Of a stretch of 64,000 nucleotides of DNA, positions 49,712-59,122 are shown in pieces; position 1 is the first letter of the stretch, and each line of letters opens with the position of its first letter. The notes beneath the pieces were generated by a model. That model worked only from the letters and a program-made list of their open reading frames with translations, was not told the origin of the DNA and ran no database searches. The DNA is from SYOC01 sp964441775 (GTDB taxonomy: Bacteria > Desulfobacterota > Binatia > Bin18). The position numbers and the translations under genes were made by a program. The stretch is from NCBI GenBank assembly GCA_964441775.1, contig CAYTVL010000009.1, positions 93,066-157,065 of the forward strand. Direction: 5' to 3'.

Positions 49712-51469
49712 CTATCTGCCAAGACGCACCACCACCAACCGAGTTTCGGGATCGGGACCAGCGGAATCTTTGCTGTCAAGGGTGAGCTGCGCTGGTGCGG
49801 TTGCCCTCAGTTTTTGCCAATACCGCTCACGCAGCAAATAATACCCCGGCTGACAAAGGGCAAGATCCAGCTGTTCAGCGCATGGCGCCAAAGGCACGTG
49901 GCGGTCAAGATAAAAATACACCTGCGAGAACTCGTCAAACTCGGAGGAATAAAGCTCCGGCGTGTAAAACCACAAGGGCTCGTGTGGACCGAGGGTCCGC
50001 TGAATCGCCGCAGCAAAACCAGTAAACGATTTTAACTCCTTAAAATAAGCTCGCGTGAACGGATAGATACCCACGGCTGTTATCAGCAACACGAACAGAT
50101 ATCCTCGAAGCGCAGCACGCCAGTGACCAGCGGTTCCTACAAAGACCGCCCAGACGCTCACCGCGCAAGAGAGAGAATATAGACAAGTAGCATACACGGG
50201 CTGCGTCTGCAAAAAATGCAAGTGAATGGCGAGCGTATTCCACTCGACAATACGTGGGTCCCAGAGATCACGCACGGGCAAGCGACCAAAGACAAATAAG
50301 AACGCCCCAGCCAGAAACGCCCCGGCAACGAGCACGGCCAAAAACCGCAAGAGAATCCGCAGCCACCTCGGGGCGGGGCGCTCTTGCGCGGCAATACCCG
50401 GCCAACCCCACTCTGCGGCGAACAACGCCATTGCTGGATAAGAGGGTAACAGATAGACGTTCCGCTTCCCCGCGGAGATCGAAAAGAAGATCAAGATGGT
50501 AAACCACCAGATGAGCGGCAGTACGCCTTTTTCCCGCACCGGCGCATGGCGCGCAAAATTCCATAAGCCGATGCCGAAAAATACGCTCCACGGAAAACCT
50601 TCCACCAAAAAGGGCAACGCGAAGAACACGCTCGAAGGAATGCGCTTTCCCGAGCCGGCGGTGAACCGCACCAGGTTCTCTTGCAACACTTGCTTCTGCA
50701 CGAACGCCCAGCCCTCCTGGGCAAACGCCAAGAGATACCAGGTGAGCGGAAGCCCCACGGCCAGCAGCACGCCCTGGATACTCAGTAAAGAACGCAAGCG
50801 CGACAATTGCCCTTGCACGGTGAGATAGGCCAGGATGACAAGAAGCGGCAAGACGTATCCAACCGGCCCTTTGCTCAGCGTGGCTCCGGCTAAGGAGAGG
50901 TAGAAGACCAGACTGCGCCACCCGCGCCATTCTTCGTCTTCGTACATCACCGCGAAGCTGCTAATTGCAGTCAGGACGAAGAAAGCCAAGGCAGGATCAA
51001 CCCAGGCTTCACGCGACATTTCCAAAAAACATGGAGTCGTAAACAACATGAACGCGGCGAGCACGCCTACTTCACGGCTTGAGAGCCGACAGCCGAGCAG
51101 GAACGTCAGCGCCACGCTCATCGCGGAAAAGAACGCATTGGGGAAGCGGACGCTCCACGTCGATAAACCCCCCGAGAGAGATGCTACGCCAACGCCGAGC
51201 CAGTGCAGCAACGGCGGTTTCGAGGGAATCGTTTCTCCATTTCGCAAGGGAAGAACGAAATTACCCGAGCGCACCATTTCCTGCATCACCAGCGCTTCAC
51301 GGCCCTCCATCGTGCGATAAATTGGTCCCTCTTCTAGTCGCCACAGAAACGAGGCGAAGGACAGCACAAAGAGCAGCCCGGCAAGCGTGAGCGGAGAAGC
51401 GCGGTGAAAGAAACTGAGTGCAGCAGAAAACATTGCGTTCGGCGAATTTCGCGCAACGCTTCCTATCAT
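49712..51469 (-). CDS. GT39/ArnT-like polyprenyl-phosphate glycosyltransferase
   Basis: A 585-aa integral membrane enzyme with about ten membrane spans. The periplasmic loop near residues 45-60 (RTMEGREALVMQEMVRSGNF, then NGETIPSKPPLLHW) has the acidic and KPPL motifs of ArnT/PMT (GT83/GT39) glycosyltransferases, which move a sugar from a polyprenyl phosphate to lipid A or protein. SREAWVDPALAFF and GATLSKGPVGYVLPLLVI also fit. It begins the minus-strand set GT39-methyltransferase-HpnK. Acceptor unknown. Confidence 0.85.
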   Translation of the reverse strand: MIGSVARNSPNAMFSAALSFFHRASPLTLAGLLFVLSFASFLWRLEEGPIYRTMEGREALVMQEMVRSGNFVLPLRNGETIPSKPPLLHWLGVGVASLSGGLSTWSVRFPNAFFSAMSVALTFLLGCRLSSREVGVLAAFMLFTTPCFLEMSREAWVDPALAFFVLTAISSFAVMYEDEEWRGWRSLVFYLSLAGATLSKGPVGYVLPLLVILAYLTVQGQLSRLRSLLSIQGVLLAVGLPLTWYLLAFAQEGWAFVQKQVLQENLVRFTAGSGKRIPSSVFFALPFLVEGFPWSVFFGIGLWNFARHAPVREKGVLPLIWWFTILIFFSISAGKRNVYLLPSYPAMALFAAEWGWPGIAAQERPAPRWLRILLRFLAVLVAGAFLAGAFLFVFGRLPVRDLWDPRIVEWNTLAIHLHFLQTQPVYATCLYSLSCAVSVWAVFVGTAGHWRAALRGYLFVLLITAVGIYPFTRAYFKELKSFTGFAAAIQRTLGPHEPLWFYTPELYSSEFDEFSQVYFYLDRHVPLAPCAEQLDLALCQPGYYLLRERYWQKLRATAPAQLTLDSKDSAGPDPETRLVVVRLGR

Positions 51470-51532
51470 TCTTCATGCACGCGGGATAGGTCGGGGCGGT
51501 GGTGCATCAGAATTTTTTCGCCGTCCTCAGCT

Positions 51533-52699
51533 TCAGGCTTTAGGAATCACCACGCTAGCGATGAGTTCATACGCTTGATCGTTGGCCATGCCCATGACCA
51601 AACCGGCGCGCGCGTCGCGGAAGTAACGCTCGAAGGGCAGACGCGCAGCAAAAGCGGTCCCGCCGAAGATCGTCATCAGGTCCTGCGTGACCCGCACTGC
51701 TGCTTCCGAGCAGAGCACCTTCGCCTGGACAAACGGAAGGGGCGACGAGGCTCTGCCCTCATCAGCCACCGAAGCGGCGACGTGCAACAACGCCCGGGCG
51801 GCCTCGATTTGCGCGCTCATCTCCGCAATGCGACGCTGATTGATGGCGCTATCGAGTCGACGCGCCCCGCTTTGGAAGCGTTTGCTTCCTACATGGATCG
51901 CAAGTTCATAGGCTCCTGACGCAATGCCCAGATACGCCGCCCCATACGTGAGGATCAGCAAGGGCATGAGATACTTCGCAATAACGGGCTCATCCTCGTG
52001 TCCAATGCCGACGCGATTTTCTTCCGGCACGACGCCGTTGAAAAGCATCGGGCTGCTGCTGTTGCCGCGCATCCCCAAGCCGTTCCAGGCGCCAACGACT
52101 TGCCAGTCTACTTTGTCACTCTCCACCACCAGAAAATCCGGCATGCCTTTCGTGGGGCGTCCTTCCAGACGACCCAGCATGGAGTAATGGGTGGCGTGTC
52201 CGGCTGAAGTCACGTAGGACTTGCGGATATTGTCTAGTTGGAAGCCGCCGTCCACCCGTTTGCAGGTCGAGACCTCCATCGCCACAGGGTTCCAATCCGT
52301 GCCCGTGACGCCTGTGGTTTCACCGCCGGCGATAGTCGTAAACACTTCGCCGCGCCCCAGCGGTTTGACAAAGCGCTCAATCTGATCCGGCGTCGCTACA
52401 TGGTTGAGCAGCTCCGACGCTTCGAGATGCATCTTGTAACACATGGCGGTGGAGGGGCATTTCTTGGCGATCTCTTCCACCACCAAACACGTCGTGACCA
52501 AGTCAGCGCCGAGCCCACCGTACGCGGGTGAGACGCGCAAGGCCCAGAGCCCAGCATCGCGCAGCGCCTCCAAAGACACCTGCGGATATTGCGCTTTCTG
52601 ATCATATTCCGCCGCCCGGGGACCAATCTCGCGCTCGGCCAACGCTGCGACACGGTCTTTCCATTCTTGTTGGGTGGGAGTCAAGGGGAAATAATTCAT
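51533..52699 (-). CDS. Acyl-CoA dehydrogenase
   Basis: A 388-aa FAD-dependent acyl-CoA dehydrogenase. It opens with the usual helix LTPTQQEWKDRVAALAEREI, keeps the FAD-binding region ...AGGETTGVTGTDWNPVAMEV and NGLGMRGNSSSPMLF, and ends with the helical C-domain (INQRRIAEMSAQIEAARALL; DLMTIFGGTAFA). The catalytic Glu position was not fixed by eye. CAGGAGGA is in front of the ATG. It sits alone, with a clean 200-bp gap before the exported-protein gene. Confidence 0.9.
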   Translation of the reverse strand: MNYFPLTPTQQEWKDRVAALAEREIGPRAAEYDQKAQYPQVSLEALRDAGLWALRVSPAYGGLGADLVTTCLVVEEIAKKCPSTAMCYKMHLEASELLNHVATPDQIERFVKPLGRGEVFTTIAGGETTGVTGTDWNPVAMEVSTCKRVDGGFQLDNIRKSYVTSAGHATHYSMLGRLEGRPTKGMPDFLVVESDKVDWQVVGAWNGLGMRGNSSSPMLFNGVVPEENRVGIGHEDEPVIAKYLMPLLILTYGAAYLGIASGAYELAIHVGSKRFQSGARRLDSAINQRRIAEMSAQIEAARALLHVAASVADEGRASSPLPFVQAKVLCSEAAVRVTQDLMTIFGGTAFAARLPFERYFRDARAGLVMGMANDQAYELIASVVIPKA

Positions 52700-52901
52700 G
52701 TTGTAAGCTCCTCCTGAGCGGCGATTATTCTACTCCTAGGTTGCGACTGTCAATTCCTACGCGCACCGCGCTTGTAGCATGCCACGCCAGACGCCTTCGC
52801 TGTAGCGCGGGGGGACAGCAGGAGCATGAAGCTGACGGATGCATCCCAAATTAAAGATTTTCTTCGCCTGCACGATAATCCCCTGAGCTTAGGAGGTACG
52901 C

Positions 52902-54581
52902 ATGACAAACGTGTTCAAGGATTTTTTGCCTCGGCGACAATTATGCATCGTGTTCCTGTTGACCGCTCTTGCCGCAGTTGCGAGTCCGTCGTCTCGCGCC
53001 TTGGCCATGAATGCATTCGGAGGAGGAACAACAGAGCCGCTCTTACAGCCACCGTTGTCGCTTCCGCTGTTTCCTGCTGACAATTGGTGGAACCTTGACG
53101 TTCAGAATTGGCCTGTCGATCCGAACTCCGCAAATTTTGTTGCTTTTATTAACAATGGTGGAGTGCGTCGCTTGCACCCCGATTTTGGCGGCAGTGACGG
53201 TACGCAGTATGGCATTTATGGTATTCCTTACATCGTTGTCTCTGGTGTGACGAACTCCGATCTGCAAGCCGTGCAGTTCCTCTACTGGGATGAAAGCGAC
53301 GGAGTTGATCTGGCCACGGGTGTGAGTGTGCCCTTTTATCCGATTCCCTCGCTCGCGATCACCCAACCACGTTGGATTGAGGGGGGCGCACCGGGCAATA
53401 TCGATCTTCGGAGCACGCAAGACCGCCATATGTTGATCGTGGATAGCGACCATAATTATCTCTACGAACTTTACAATGTCTACTATGACGCCACTCAAGC
53501 CAAATGGTATGCAGGGTCCGGCGCGTTCTTCGATATGAATACGAACCATCGGCGGCCTGATATATGGACCTCGGCGGACGCCGCCGGCCTCGCGATGCTG
53601 CCGGGGCTCGTGCGGTACGATGAAGTGAGTGATGTCAATAATCTAGACATCGGTCACGCCTTTCGGGTCACTGTGCGAGCGACGAACGGCTATGTCTATC
53701 CGGCCTCGCACCGCGCCGGTTCGACTGCGGGCGCGCTTCCTATGGGCGCTCGATTGCGGTTGAAGGCGAGTGTCGATGTGACGCAACGCACCAGCGATCC
53801 CGGTGCTCAGAAGATCTTTCGCGCCATGCAAAAATACGGGCTCGTTGTTGCGGACAATGGCTCAGACCTGTATATCACCGGAACCTACGACTCGCGTTGG
53901 AATAATGGTCTTCTCAACCCTGCTTTTTCTGCGCTGACAGCAAATGATTTCGAGGTCCTTCAACTCGGCTACAATCCCTCGACTACTGGTTCTGTGGTGT
54001 TGAATGCACTGACCCTCACCCCCGCCAGCGTCATTGGCGGACAAGCAGCGACCGGCGTCGTAGGCTTGACAGGGCCTGCCCCAACGGGTGGAGCTGTCGT
54101 GAATTTGGCTAGCGCGAATTCAGCGGCTGGCGTCCCGTCAAGTGTGACAGTTGCCGCTGGCGTCTCGTCGGCAAGTTTTCCCGTCACGACTGCTATCGTG
54201 AGCGCCACAACAGTTGGGAATATCAGCGCCAGCTATGCGAGCGTAACCAAAACCGCGAATTTGACAGTGCAACCAGCTCCATCCCCTGCCCTGTCCTCAC
54301 TTGCTTTGAACCCTTCAAGTGTCAGTGGTGGATCGAGCACGATAGGTACGGTAACACTCACAGCCCCTGCTCCCACGGGGGGGCTAGTCATAAACCTGGC
54401 AAGCAGCGCCCCGACGAAAGCGAATGTTTCCGCCACTGTGACTGTGAACGCAGGCGCGACGACAGCGAATTTTCCGATTACGACCTTTGTGGTCAGCAGA
54501 AGCAGCACGGTGACGATTCGCGCTTCCTCTGGTGGCGTCACTAAAAGTGCGACGTTAACGGTCCAGAGAACGCGACGCTAA
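52902..54581 (+). CDS. Exported protein with two C-terminal Ig-like repeats
   Basis: A 559-aa secreted protein. A signal peptide (LCIVFLLTALAAVASPSSRA) is followed by a roughly 325-residue beta-rich domain with WWNLDVQNWPVDPNSANFVA, YGIYGIPYIVVSGV, SDHNYLYELYNVYYD and NTNHRRPDIWTSADAAGLAM, and two 85-90-residue Ig-like repeats (about 365-450 and 460-555) that share LTPASV/LNPSSV...GG..TG.V.LT.PAPTGG.V.NLAS. The N-terminal domain is not assigned; surface or extracellular hydrolase/adhesin roles are possible. AGGAGG precedes the ATG. Confidence 0.75.
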   Translation: MTNVFKDFLPRRQLCIVFLLTALAAVASPSSRALAMNAFGGGTTEPLLQPPLSLPLFPADNWWNLDVQNWPVDPNSANFVAFINNGGVRRLHPDFGGSDGTQYGIYGIPYIVVSGVTNSDLQAVQFLYWDESDGVDLATGVSVPFYPIPSLAITQPRWIEGGAPGNIDLRSTQDRHMLIVDSDHNYLYELYNVYYDATQAKWYAGSGAFFDMNTNHRRPDIWTSADAAGLAMLPGLVRYDEVSDVNNLDIGHAFRVTVRATNGYVYPASHRAGSTAGALPMGARLRLKASVDVTQRTSDPGAQKIFRAMQKYGLVVADNGSDLYITGTYDSRWNNGLLNPAFSALTANDFEVLQLGYNPSTTGSVVLNALTLTPASVIGGQAATGVVGLTGPAPTGGAVVNLASANSAAGVPSSVTVAAGVSSASFPVTTAIVSATTVGNISASYASVTKTANLTVQPAPSPALSSLALNPSSVSGGSSTIGTVTLTAPAPTGGLVINLASSAPTKANVSATVTVNAGATTANFPITTFVVSRSSTVTIRASSGGVTKSATLTVQRTRR

Positions 54582-54670
54582 ACTACCGTTAGCGCGGAGG
54601 GGTAGGCTTTTTCATGGAAGAAGAGCAGAGCCGTCATTCCCGCGCAAGCCTGTCGTGAGCGGAGTCGAAG

Positions 54671-54728
54671 GGCGGGAATCCAGGAGACATAATCAAAAGC
54701 CAATGCTGCATCTTCCTGGATACCCGCC
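54671..54728. repeat. Intergenic inverted repeat (REP/MITE-like) after the Ig-like protein gene
   Basis: GGCGGGAATCCAGGA (54671-54685) pairs with TCCTGGATACCCGCC (54714-54728), one mismatch. Around it are CGTCATTCCCGCG, a GTCGTGAGCGGAGTCGAAGG segment and TCCTGA/TCAGGA arms, which resemble palindromic repeats common in proteobacterial intergenic space. The 279-bp gap 54582-54860 is otherwise empty. Confidence 0.65.
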
Positions 54729-54860
54729 GGAGTTTATCCTGAACCTGGCGAAGGACTCAGGATGAGCGGCTGAAGATCGTACAGTGTACTGGATACAACT
54801 GGAACCCGCTATGAGGAGCAAGAAAAATCTTCTCTTGAGAGAGAGGAGCAACGCCCACGC

Positions 54861-55223
54861 TTAATAGTCCTCATCGTCGTTTGCTTTAGCCTTGCGCTTG
54901 AGCCGCTGGATCTCGGTGCGTTGCTTTTGGAGCTCGCGCTGTTGCTGGTTCATCTGCGCTTGTTGTGCGGATTGCCGGTTCTCCTGGCCTTGGAGTTGAT
55001 CGCCGATGATGCCGCCTCCTAGCGCTCCTACCGCACCACCTATTGCTGCGCCGGCTCCTGGCGCCCCGACGGCTGCGCCGATAATGGCGCCCGTAGCCGC
55101 GCCCAGGCCGCCGCCGACCAAAACGCCTTTTTCGCGCTTGTTAAGCGGTTGTGAACATCCACTCAAGAGGACGATTAAGGTCAGGGCGAGTATGCCCACA
55201 CGGGCGGTCTGGGGTCTGCTCAT
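54861..55223 (-). CDS. Glycine-zipper lipoprotein
   Basis: A 120-aa lipoprotein: lipobox LIVLLSGC (Cys22), then a Gly/Ala-zipper (GVLVGGGLGAATGAIIGAAV repeated) of the kind found in outer-membrane SlyB/YMGG-type proteins, and a C-terminal coiled coil rich in Gln/Arg/Lys. The lipobox and zipper point to an envelope location. Function unknown beyond envelope stability. It is convergent to the Ig-like protein gene through the REP-like repeat. Confidence 0.8.
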   Translation of the reverse strand: MSRPQTARVGILALTLIVLLSGCSQPLNKREKGVLVGGGLGAATGAIIGAAVGAPGAGAAIGGAVGALGGGIIGDQLQGQENRQSAQQAQMNQQQRELQKQRTEIQRLKRKAKANDDEDY

Positions 55224-55432
55224 GTTCTTCCTTCCATAGGATAGAGTGATTTACCGCCCCTATCGGCCACACAATGAAAAGGTATAATCTGCCCGGACGC
55301 GTGAAGGGAAATCGCCCGGGGACGGGAGAGAGAGCTTGTGTTGCTGAAGGCGCCTTCCAAGTGCGCGACCTGGGACGCAATTCATGCTATAGTCCTTGGA
55401 TCACCTTGGTTTCAAAGAGGAAGCCTGGAATC

Positions 55433-55744
55433 ATGGATACTCCTGAATTGGTGAAACAGTTACACGATAAGGCCACTCGTGGTATCGCACTGTCTCTTAC
55501 TGAACAGACGCAGTTAGATGCCTGGTATGCACAACAAGACCAGGAGGAGGGCGCATTACTCGCGCAAACGCCTCCACCTCAAGCACTTGCCATTCTCCAA
55601 GCGCAAGTCGATACGGCTGTGGCACAGATGCTCGCCGCTACGCAGCATCTGCAAGAACTCGTGGTTCACAATGAGACTCTGCGTCGCGACATTGCGGCGT
55701 TACAGCAGCAATTATCGTCTCCCTCCCCTGAACAATCCGCATGA
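55433..55744 (+). CDS. Short helical partner protein of the HNH cassette
   Basis: A 103-aa protein MDTPELVKQLHDKATRGIAL, then a typical LTEQTQLDAWYAQQDQEEGA helix, and a coiled coil to the end. I recognise the N-terminal pattern as a common short protein paired with HNH endonucleases in cyanobacteria and related environmental lineages; role unknown. The stop overlaps the HNH start by 4 bp (ATGA), so translation is coupled. Start at 55433 has AGAGGAAG upstream. Confidence 0.7.
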   Translation: MDTPELVKQLHDKATRGIALSLTEQTQLDAWYAQQDQEEGALLAQTPPPQALAILQAQVDTAVAQMLAATQHLQELVVHNETLRRDIAALQQQLSSPSPEQSA

Positions 55745-56307
55745 ATGTCAGCGTAACCGTTCGGCTCCAAGTCCGTCGACGGGCGAACTTTGCTTGTGAG
55801 TTTTGCAACGTTGCCGAAACAGACGTAGGTGGAGAACTCACGATTGACCACTTTCGCCCACAGTCCAAAGGTGGGACTGATGACGTAGAGAATCTTGTGT
55901 ATTGTTGTCAACGTTGCAACCAGTACAAGGCGGACTACTGGCCCGAAGACGTTGATGAACCGGTTCTGTGGAACCCGCGACAAGAATCTCTCGATACGCA
56001 TCTGCTCATGCTTGCGGATGGGACACTGTATCCTACTACGCCCACCGGAGCCTTCACACTGAAGCGACTTCGCCTGAATCGTCCACCACTTGTTGCTCAC
56101 CGTCTTCGTCAACATCAGCAAAAGGAAGAACAACGTTTACTGGTGCGGTATCGGAGCCTGGTGATAAGACCTAGAGCAAGTGCGCACCCAGCAAGCTGCG
56201 CTACTCGAGGAACAACGGGCATTGTTAGAAGAACAGCGCGCGTTGCTTCAGTTACTGTTGAAGCAGCGAGAGTAGCACCCAGTCCTCATTACTCAGCGTT
56301 CACTTGA
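55741..56307 (+). pseudogene. HNH endonuclease gene with one-base frameshift in its C-terminal coiled coil
   Basis: The N-terminal HNH domain is complete: CEFC (19-22), DH (36-37), N51, C56, C59 with LTIDHFRPQSKGGTDDVENL. At about residue 140 an extra C in GACCTAG (56170-56171) shifts the frame into low-quality sequence that runs to 56307. Removing that C gives IRLEQVRTQQAALLEEQRAL and a second LLEEQRAL heptad, ending at TAG 56273-56275, which is the expected Leu/Glu/Gln coiled coil. So the catalytic part may survive while its tail is altered. The fault could also be a sequencing error. Confidence 0.75.
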
Positions 56308-58255
56308 GCCCTGCTTTGCGCAGGGCTGTCACAAAACGTTCCAAGACGGCTGGGTCTTTGTAATGCACCCGCTGCTGGTACCCTTCCAGCGAGAAATTTG
56401 GACTGATGCGCAGAATTTCTGCCGCCGCCGACCGCGCCTCCTCTTCTCGACTTGATTCGCTATAGCTAACAGCTAGAAAAAAGTAAGAAGCTAGAAGATT
56501 GGGATTGCGGGTGATAGATCTCTTGAGAAGTGAAATCGCCTCTTCATATTGCCTTGTCAAAGTATAGGACTGGCCTAAGATGCCTAAGTACTGAGCCGGA
56601 TAGCGGGGATTGAGGCGGATGGCCTTCTCGACCAACCTGATGGTTTCCTTTGGTCTCCCCGCGAAGTTCAGAATTATTCCCAACTGCGCATAGCCTTCAG
56701 CATCATTGGGGGCAAGAGTGATGGCTCGCTCGCCCTCAGCGATGGCGCGCTCGTGCTGCTTTTTAGCAGCGTAAACAAAACCCAACACGCTGTGGGCCAT
56801 AGAGAGGGAATCATCCAAGGCGATAGCTTTCTGCGTGAGGGCAAACGCCCGTTCCAGAGATTGGGGGTCCTGACTCCATTGCCAAACCCAATCCAATGCA
56901 TGAGTGGCGCCCAGGCTTGCGTAGGCTGCCGCATACTGGGGATCGAGCTCAATGGCCTTCTCATACATCTGCCGCGCCTGCGCAAACGCTTCTTTGGTGA
57001 AGCGCCAGTAGTCCTCGGTTCCCCGCAAGAAGCAGTCATAGGCCTCCAGGTTGTCCGTGGTTTTGTGCACCAGGTATCCTTGCTCTCGCAACGTAAGCTG
57101 CAGCTTGAGCGTCGTCACGATCTTGTGGACAACCTCATCTTGTAACGCGAAGATATCCGCAAGCGGTCGGTCATACTGCTCGGACCACAGATGATAACCA
57201 GTGGCGGCCTCGATCAATTGCACGGTGATCCGCACGCGCTGGTCCGCTTTCTGGACGCTGCCTTCCAAGACGTATTGCACGCCCATCTCACGTCCCACGT
57301 CCTGCACCTTTACCGCCTTGCCTTTATAGGTGAAGGCTGAGTTACGAGCGATGACAAAGAGACTGGAAATTTTGGAGAGATTGCCAGTCAGCACTTCAGT
57401 GAGGCCGTCACTGAAGTATTCTTGGTCTGGGTCTTTGCTCATGTTGACAAAGGGTATGACAATGAGCGAGGGTTTGTCGGGCAACGGCAACGCCGCTGGC
57501 GCAGTGTCAGTCCTGAGTGCTGAGTCCTGAGTGCTCAGTGACGGGCGAGAAAAATATCGAACAGCCCCGAATATAACTGCCAGGAGCACGAGCCCCATGG
57601 TGATCCAGAGGCGTAGCCTGGATGGAGCGGAGCACAATCCAGGGGTCGGAGGAGCGTAGCCCAGATTCCGCTGCGCTGCATCTGGGCTACTGGGCTTCTC
57701 CTTTTGCCCTTCTCTTTCTTCCATTACCACTCGATACACCCGCACTGGCTCGGCAATGTTCTTCACGGTCCGTGCTCCAAGGTCCTCATACGACAAGGCG
57801 AGTTTACTCTTGACTTGGTCGTACACCGTACCGGAAATGCAGATGCCGCTGGGAATCGCCAAACTCTCTAATCGCGCGGCGATGTTGACCCCGTCTCCAT
57901 AGAGCCGCTCGCCTTCCACAATCACATCGCCCAGGTTGATGCCGATGCGAAAGTGCATCTGACGATGGTCCGGTAATGCAGCGTTCTTCTCTTTGAGCGC
58001 CTGCTGGACTTCCACCGCGCAGCGGACCGCATCCACTACACTGGCAAACTCGGCTAACAAGTTATCGCCCGGCGAATCGACTACCCGACCCCGGTAGTGC
58101 TGAATCAAAGAGGAGAGCATGGCCCGATAGGCCGTGAGGGTGCGAATCGTGGCTTCTTCATCGTCTCCCATGAGGCGACTGTAGCCCGCCACATCGGTGC
58201 TGAAGATCGCCGCCAGCTTGCGCTCCATGCCGACCGTAGGCGTCTGTTCAGCCAT
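56300..58255 (-). CDS. Class III adenylate/guanylate cyclase with TPR sensor
   Basis: A 651-aa protein. Residues 12-170 are a class III cyclase domain with AAIFSTDVAGYSRLMGD (metal Asp), VVDSPGDNLLAEFASVVDAV (second metal Asp), and RIGINLGDVIVEGERLYGDG then VNIAARLESLA. A linker with two repeat-derived inserts (188-214 and 239-248) leads to a membrane helix (about 218-238), a TolB-like/FlgO-type segment (VIPFVNMSKDPDQEYFSDGL) and TPRs from about 430. It links cAMP or cGMP synthesis to an envelope or metabolite signal. GGGAGGAG precedes the ATG. Confidence 0.88.
   Translation of the reverse strand: MAEQTPTVGMERKLAAIFSTDVAGYSRLMGDDEEATIRTLTAYRAMLSSLIQHYRGRVVDSPGDNLLAEFASVVDAVRCAVEVQQALKEKNAALPDHRQMHFRIGINLGDVIVEGERLYGDGVNIAARLESLAIPSGICISGTVYDQVKSKLALSYEDLGARTVKNIAEPVRVYRVVMEEREGQKEKPSSPDAAQRNLGYAPPTPGLCSAPSRLRLWITMGLVLLAVIFGAVRYFSRPSLSTQDSALRTDTAPAALPLPDKPSLIVIPFVNMSKDPDQEYFSDGLTEVLTGNLSKISSLFVIARNSAFTYKGKAVKVQDVGREMGVQYVLEGSVQKADQRVRITVQLIEAATGYHLWSEQYDRPLADIFALQDEVVHKIVTTLKLQLTLREQGYLVHKTTDNLEAYDCFLRGTEDYWRFTKEAFAQARQMYEKAIELDPQYAAAYASLGATHALDWVWQWSQDPQSLERAFALTQKAIALDDSLSMAHSVLGFVYAAKKQHERAIAEGERAITLAPNDAEGYAQLGIILNFAGRPKETIRLVEKAIRLNPRYPAQYLGILGQSYTLTRQYEEAISLLKRSITRNPNLLASYFFLAVSYSESSREEEARSAAAEILRISPNFSLEGYQQRVHYKDPAVLERFVTALRKAGLK
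57511..57538. repeat. 14-bp tandem repeat inside the cyclase gene
   Basis: TCCTGAGTGCTGAG is followed directly by a near copy, TCCTGAGTGCTCAG (one change). It encodes LSTQDSALRTD in the linker, a typical low-complexity insertion. Confidence 0.6.
57614..57690. repeat. REP-like double hairpin inside the cyclase gene
   Basis: GTAGCCCAGAT (57656-57666) pairs perfectly with ATCTGGGCTAC (57680-57690), and CCTGGAT (57617-57623) with ATCCAGG (57637-57643). Together they form a double-hairpin REP unit that has been absorbed in frame into the coding sequence. Confidence 0.7.
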
Positions 58256-58326
58256 CGCTCCTCCCTCTTGGGCGTGATTATCTTACGCCCAGGTTGGGGC
58301 TGTCAATCGCTCGCTACACGGCGCAG

Positions 58327-59085
58327 TTACGAGCGTAGGTACGAAGCGCCGTTGACATCGACAATTGTGCCGGTCGCGAAGTCTGCTTCCCCAGAGGCGA
58401 GAAAAACGACGATTGACGCCACCTCTTCTGGTCGTCCGACACGGTTCAGCGGGCTCTGCTCGAGGATATCCTTGCCGCGCGGGCTGGCGAGGATCGACGC
58501 TGACATATCCGTCTCGACAAAGCCTGGGGCGACAACGTAAACAAAAATATTATGCGGAGCCAGGGCCTGCGCCAGCGACTGACTCATCGCATTGAGCGCC
58601 GCTTTGCTGGCGGCGTAGGCTGGTGATTTCGGCGCGCCGCGAAACGCCCCACGTGAGGAAATGTTGACAATGTGACCACCACCGTGCTCCACCATGTGGC
58701 GGGCGGCATGAAACATGAGGTTTGAAGGACCAACCACGTTGGTGTCGAGCGTGCGGCGCCACACGTCATTCCACTGGTCGTAATCGATCCTGAGCAGCGG
58801 TTGCCATTCGTTGATTGCGGCATTGTTGACCACAACATGGAGCTGCCCCATTTCTCGTACGACCCCACTCACAAGTTGTTCGACTGAGTCCGGTTGGGCG
58901 ACATCCGCCTGAAAAATTTCGTGCGGACCGCCGGGCAACAGCATCTGCGTCTGCTCCGCGGCTTCTCGGTCTCGATTGTAATGGATCGCGATGCGCGCGC
59001 CGAATTGAGCAAAGCGTTGCGCGATGGCGCGGCCAATGCCACGCGACGCGCCGGTGATGAGGACAACTTTTCCGGTGAAGTCCAT
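58327..59085 (-). CDS. Short-chain dehydrogenase/reductase (FabG-like)
   Basis: A 252-aa NAD(P)-dependent SDR: VLITGASRGIGRAIAQRF (TGxxxGIG), NNAAINEW, and SRGAFRGAPKSPAYAASKAA (Ser, Tyr-x-x-x-Lys) with the LAPHNIFVYVVAPGFVETDM stretch. Length is standard. Substrate unknown. It sits between the response regulator and the cyclase gene, with 71 bp of spacing to the latter. Confidence 0.9.
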   Translation of the reverse strand: MDFTGKVVLITGASRGIGRAIAQRFAQFGARIAIHYNRDREAAEQTQMLLPGGPHEIFQADVAQPDSVEQLVSGVVREMGQLHVVVNNAAINEWQPLLRIDYDQWNDVWRRTLDTNVVGPSNLMFHAARHMVEHGGGHIVNISSRGAFRGAPKSPAYAASKAALNAMSQSLAQALAPHNIFVYVVAPGFVETDMSASILASPRGKDILEQSPLNRVGRPEEVASIVVFLASGEADFATGTIVDVNGASYLRS

Positions 59086-59122
59086 AGCAGCATCCCCTTT
59101 GTCCGTGACCTTCCCCTTTTCC

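Noticed and set aside
50268..50930. 220-codon frame within the GT39 gene on the same strand
   Set aside because: Out-of-frame shadow; the GT39 frame has the membrane helices and KPPL motif.
52700..52901. Riboswitch or RNA element before the exported Ig-like protein gene
   Set aside because: I looked for c-di-GMP, preQ1 and SAM-type patterns and saw none.
55433..56275. Toxin-antitoxin pair
   Set aside because: The HNH protein has a nuclease fold but the partner has no antitoxin DNA-binding domain; evidence is too thin.
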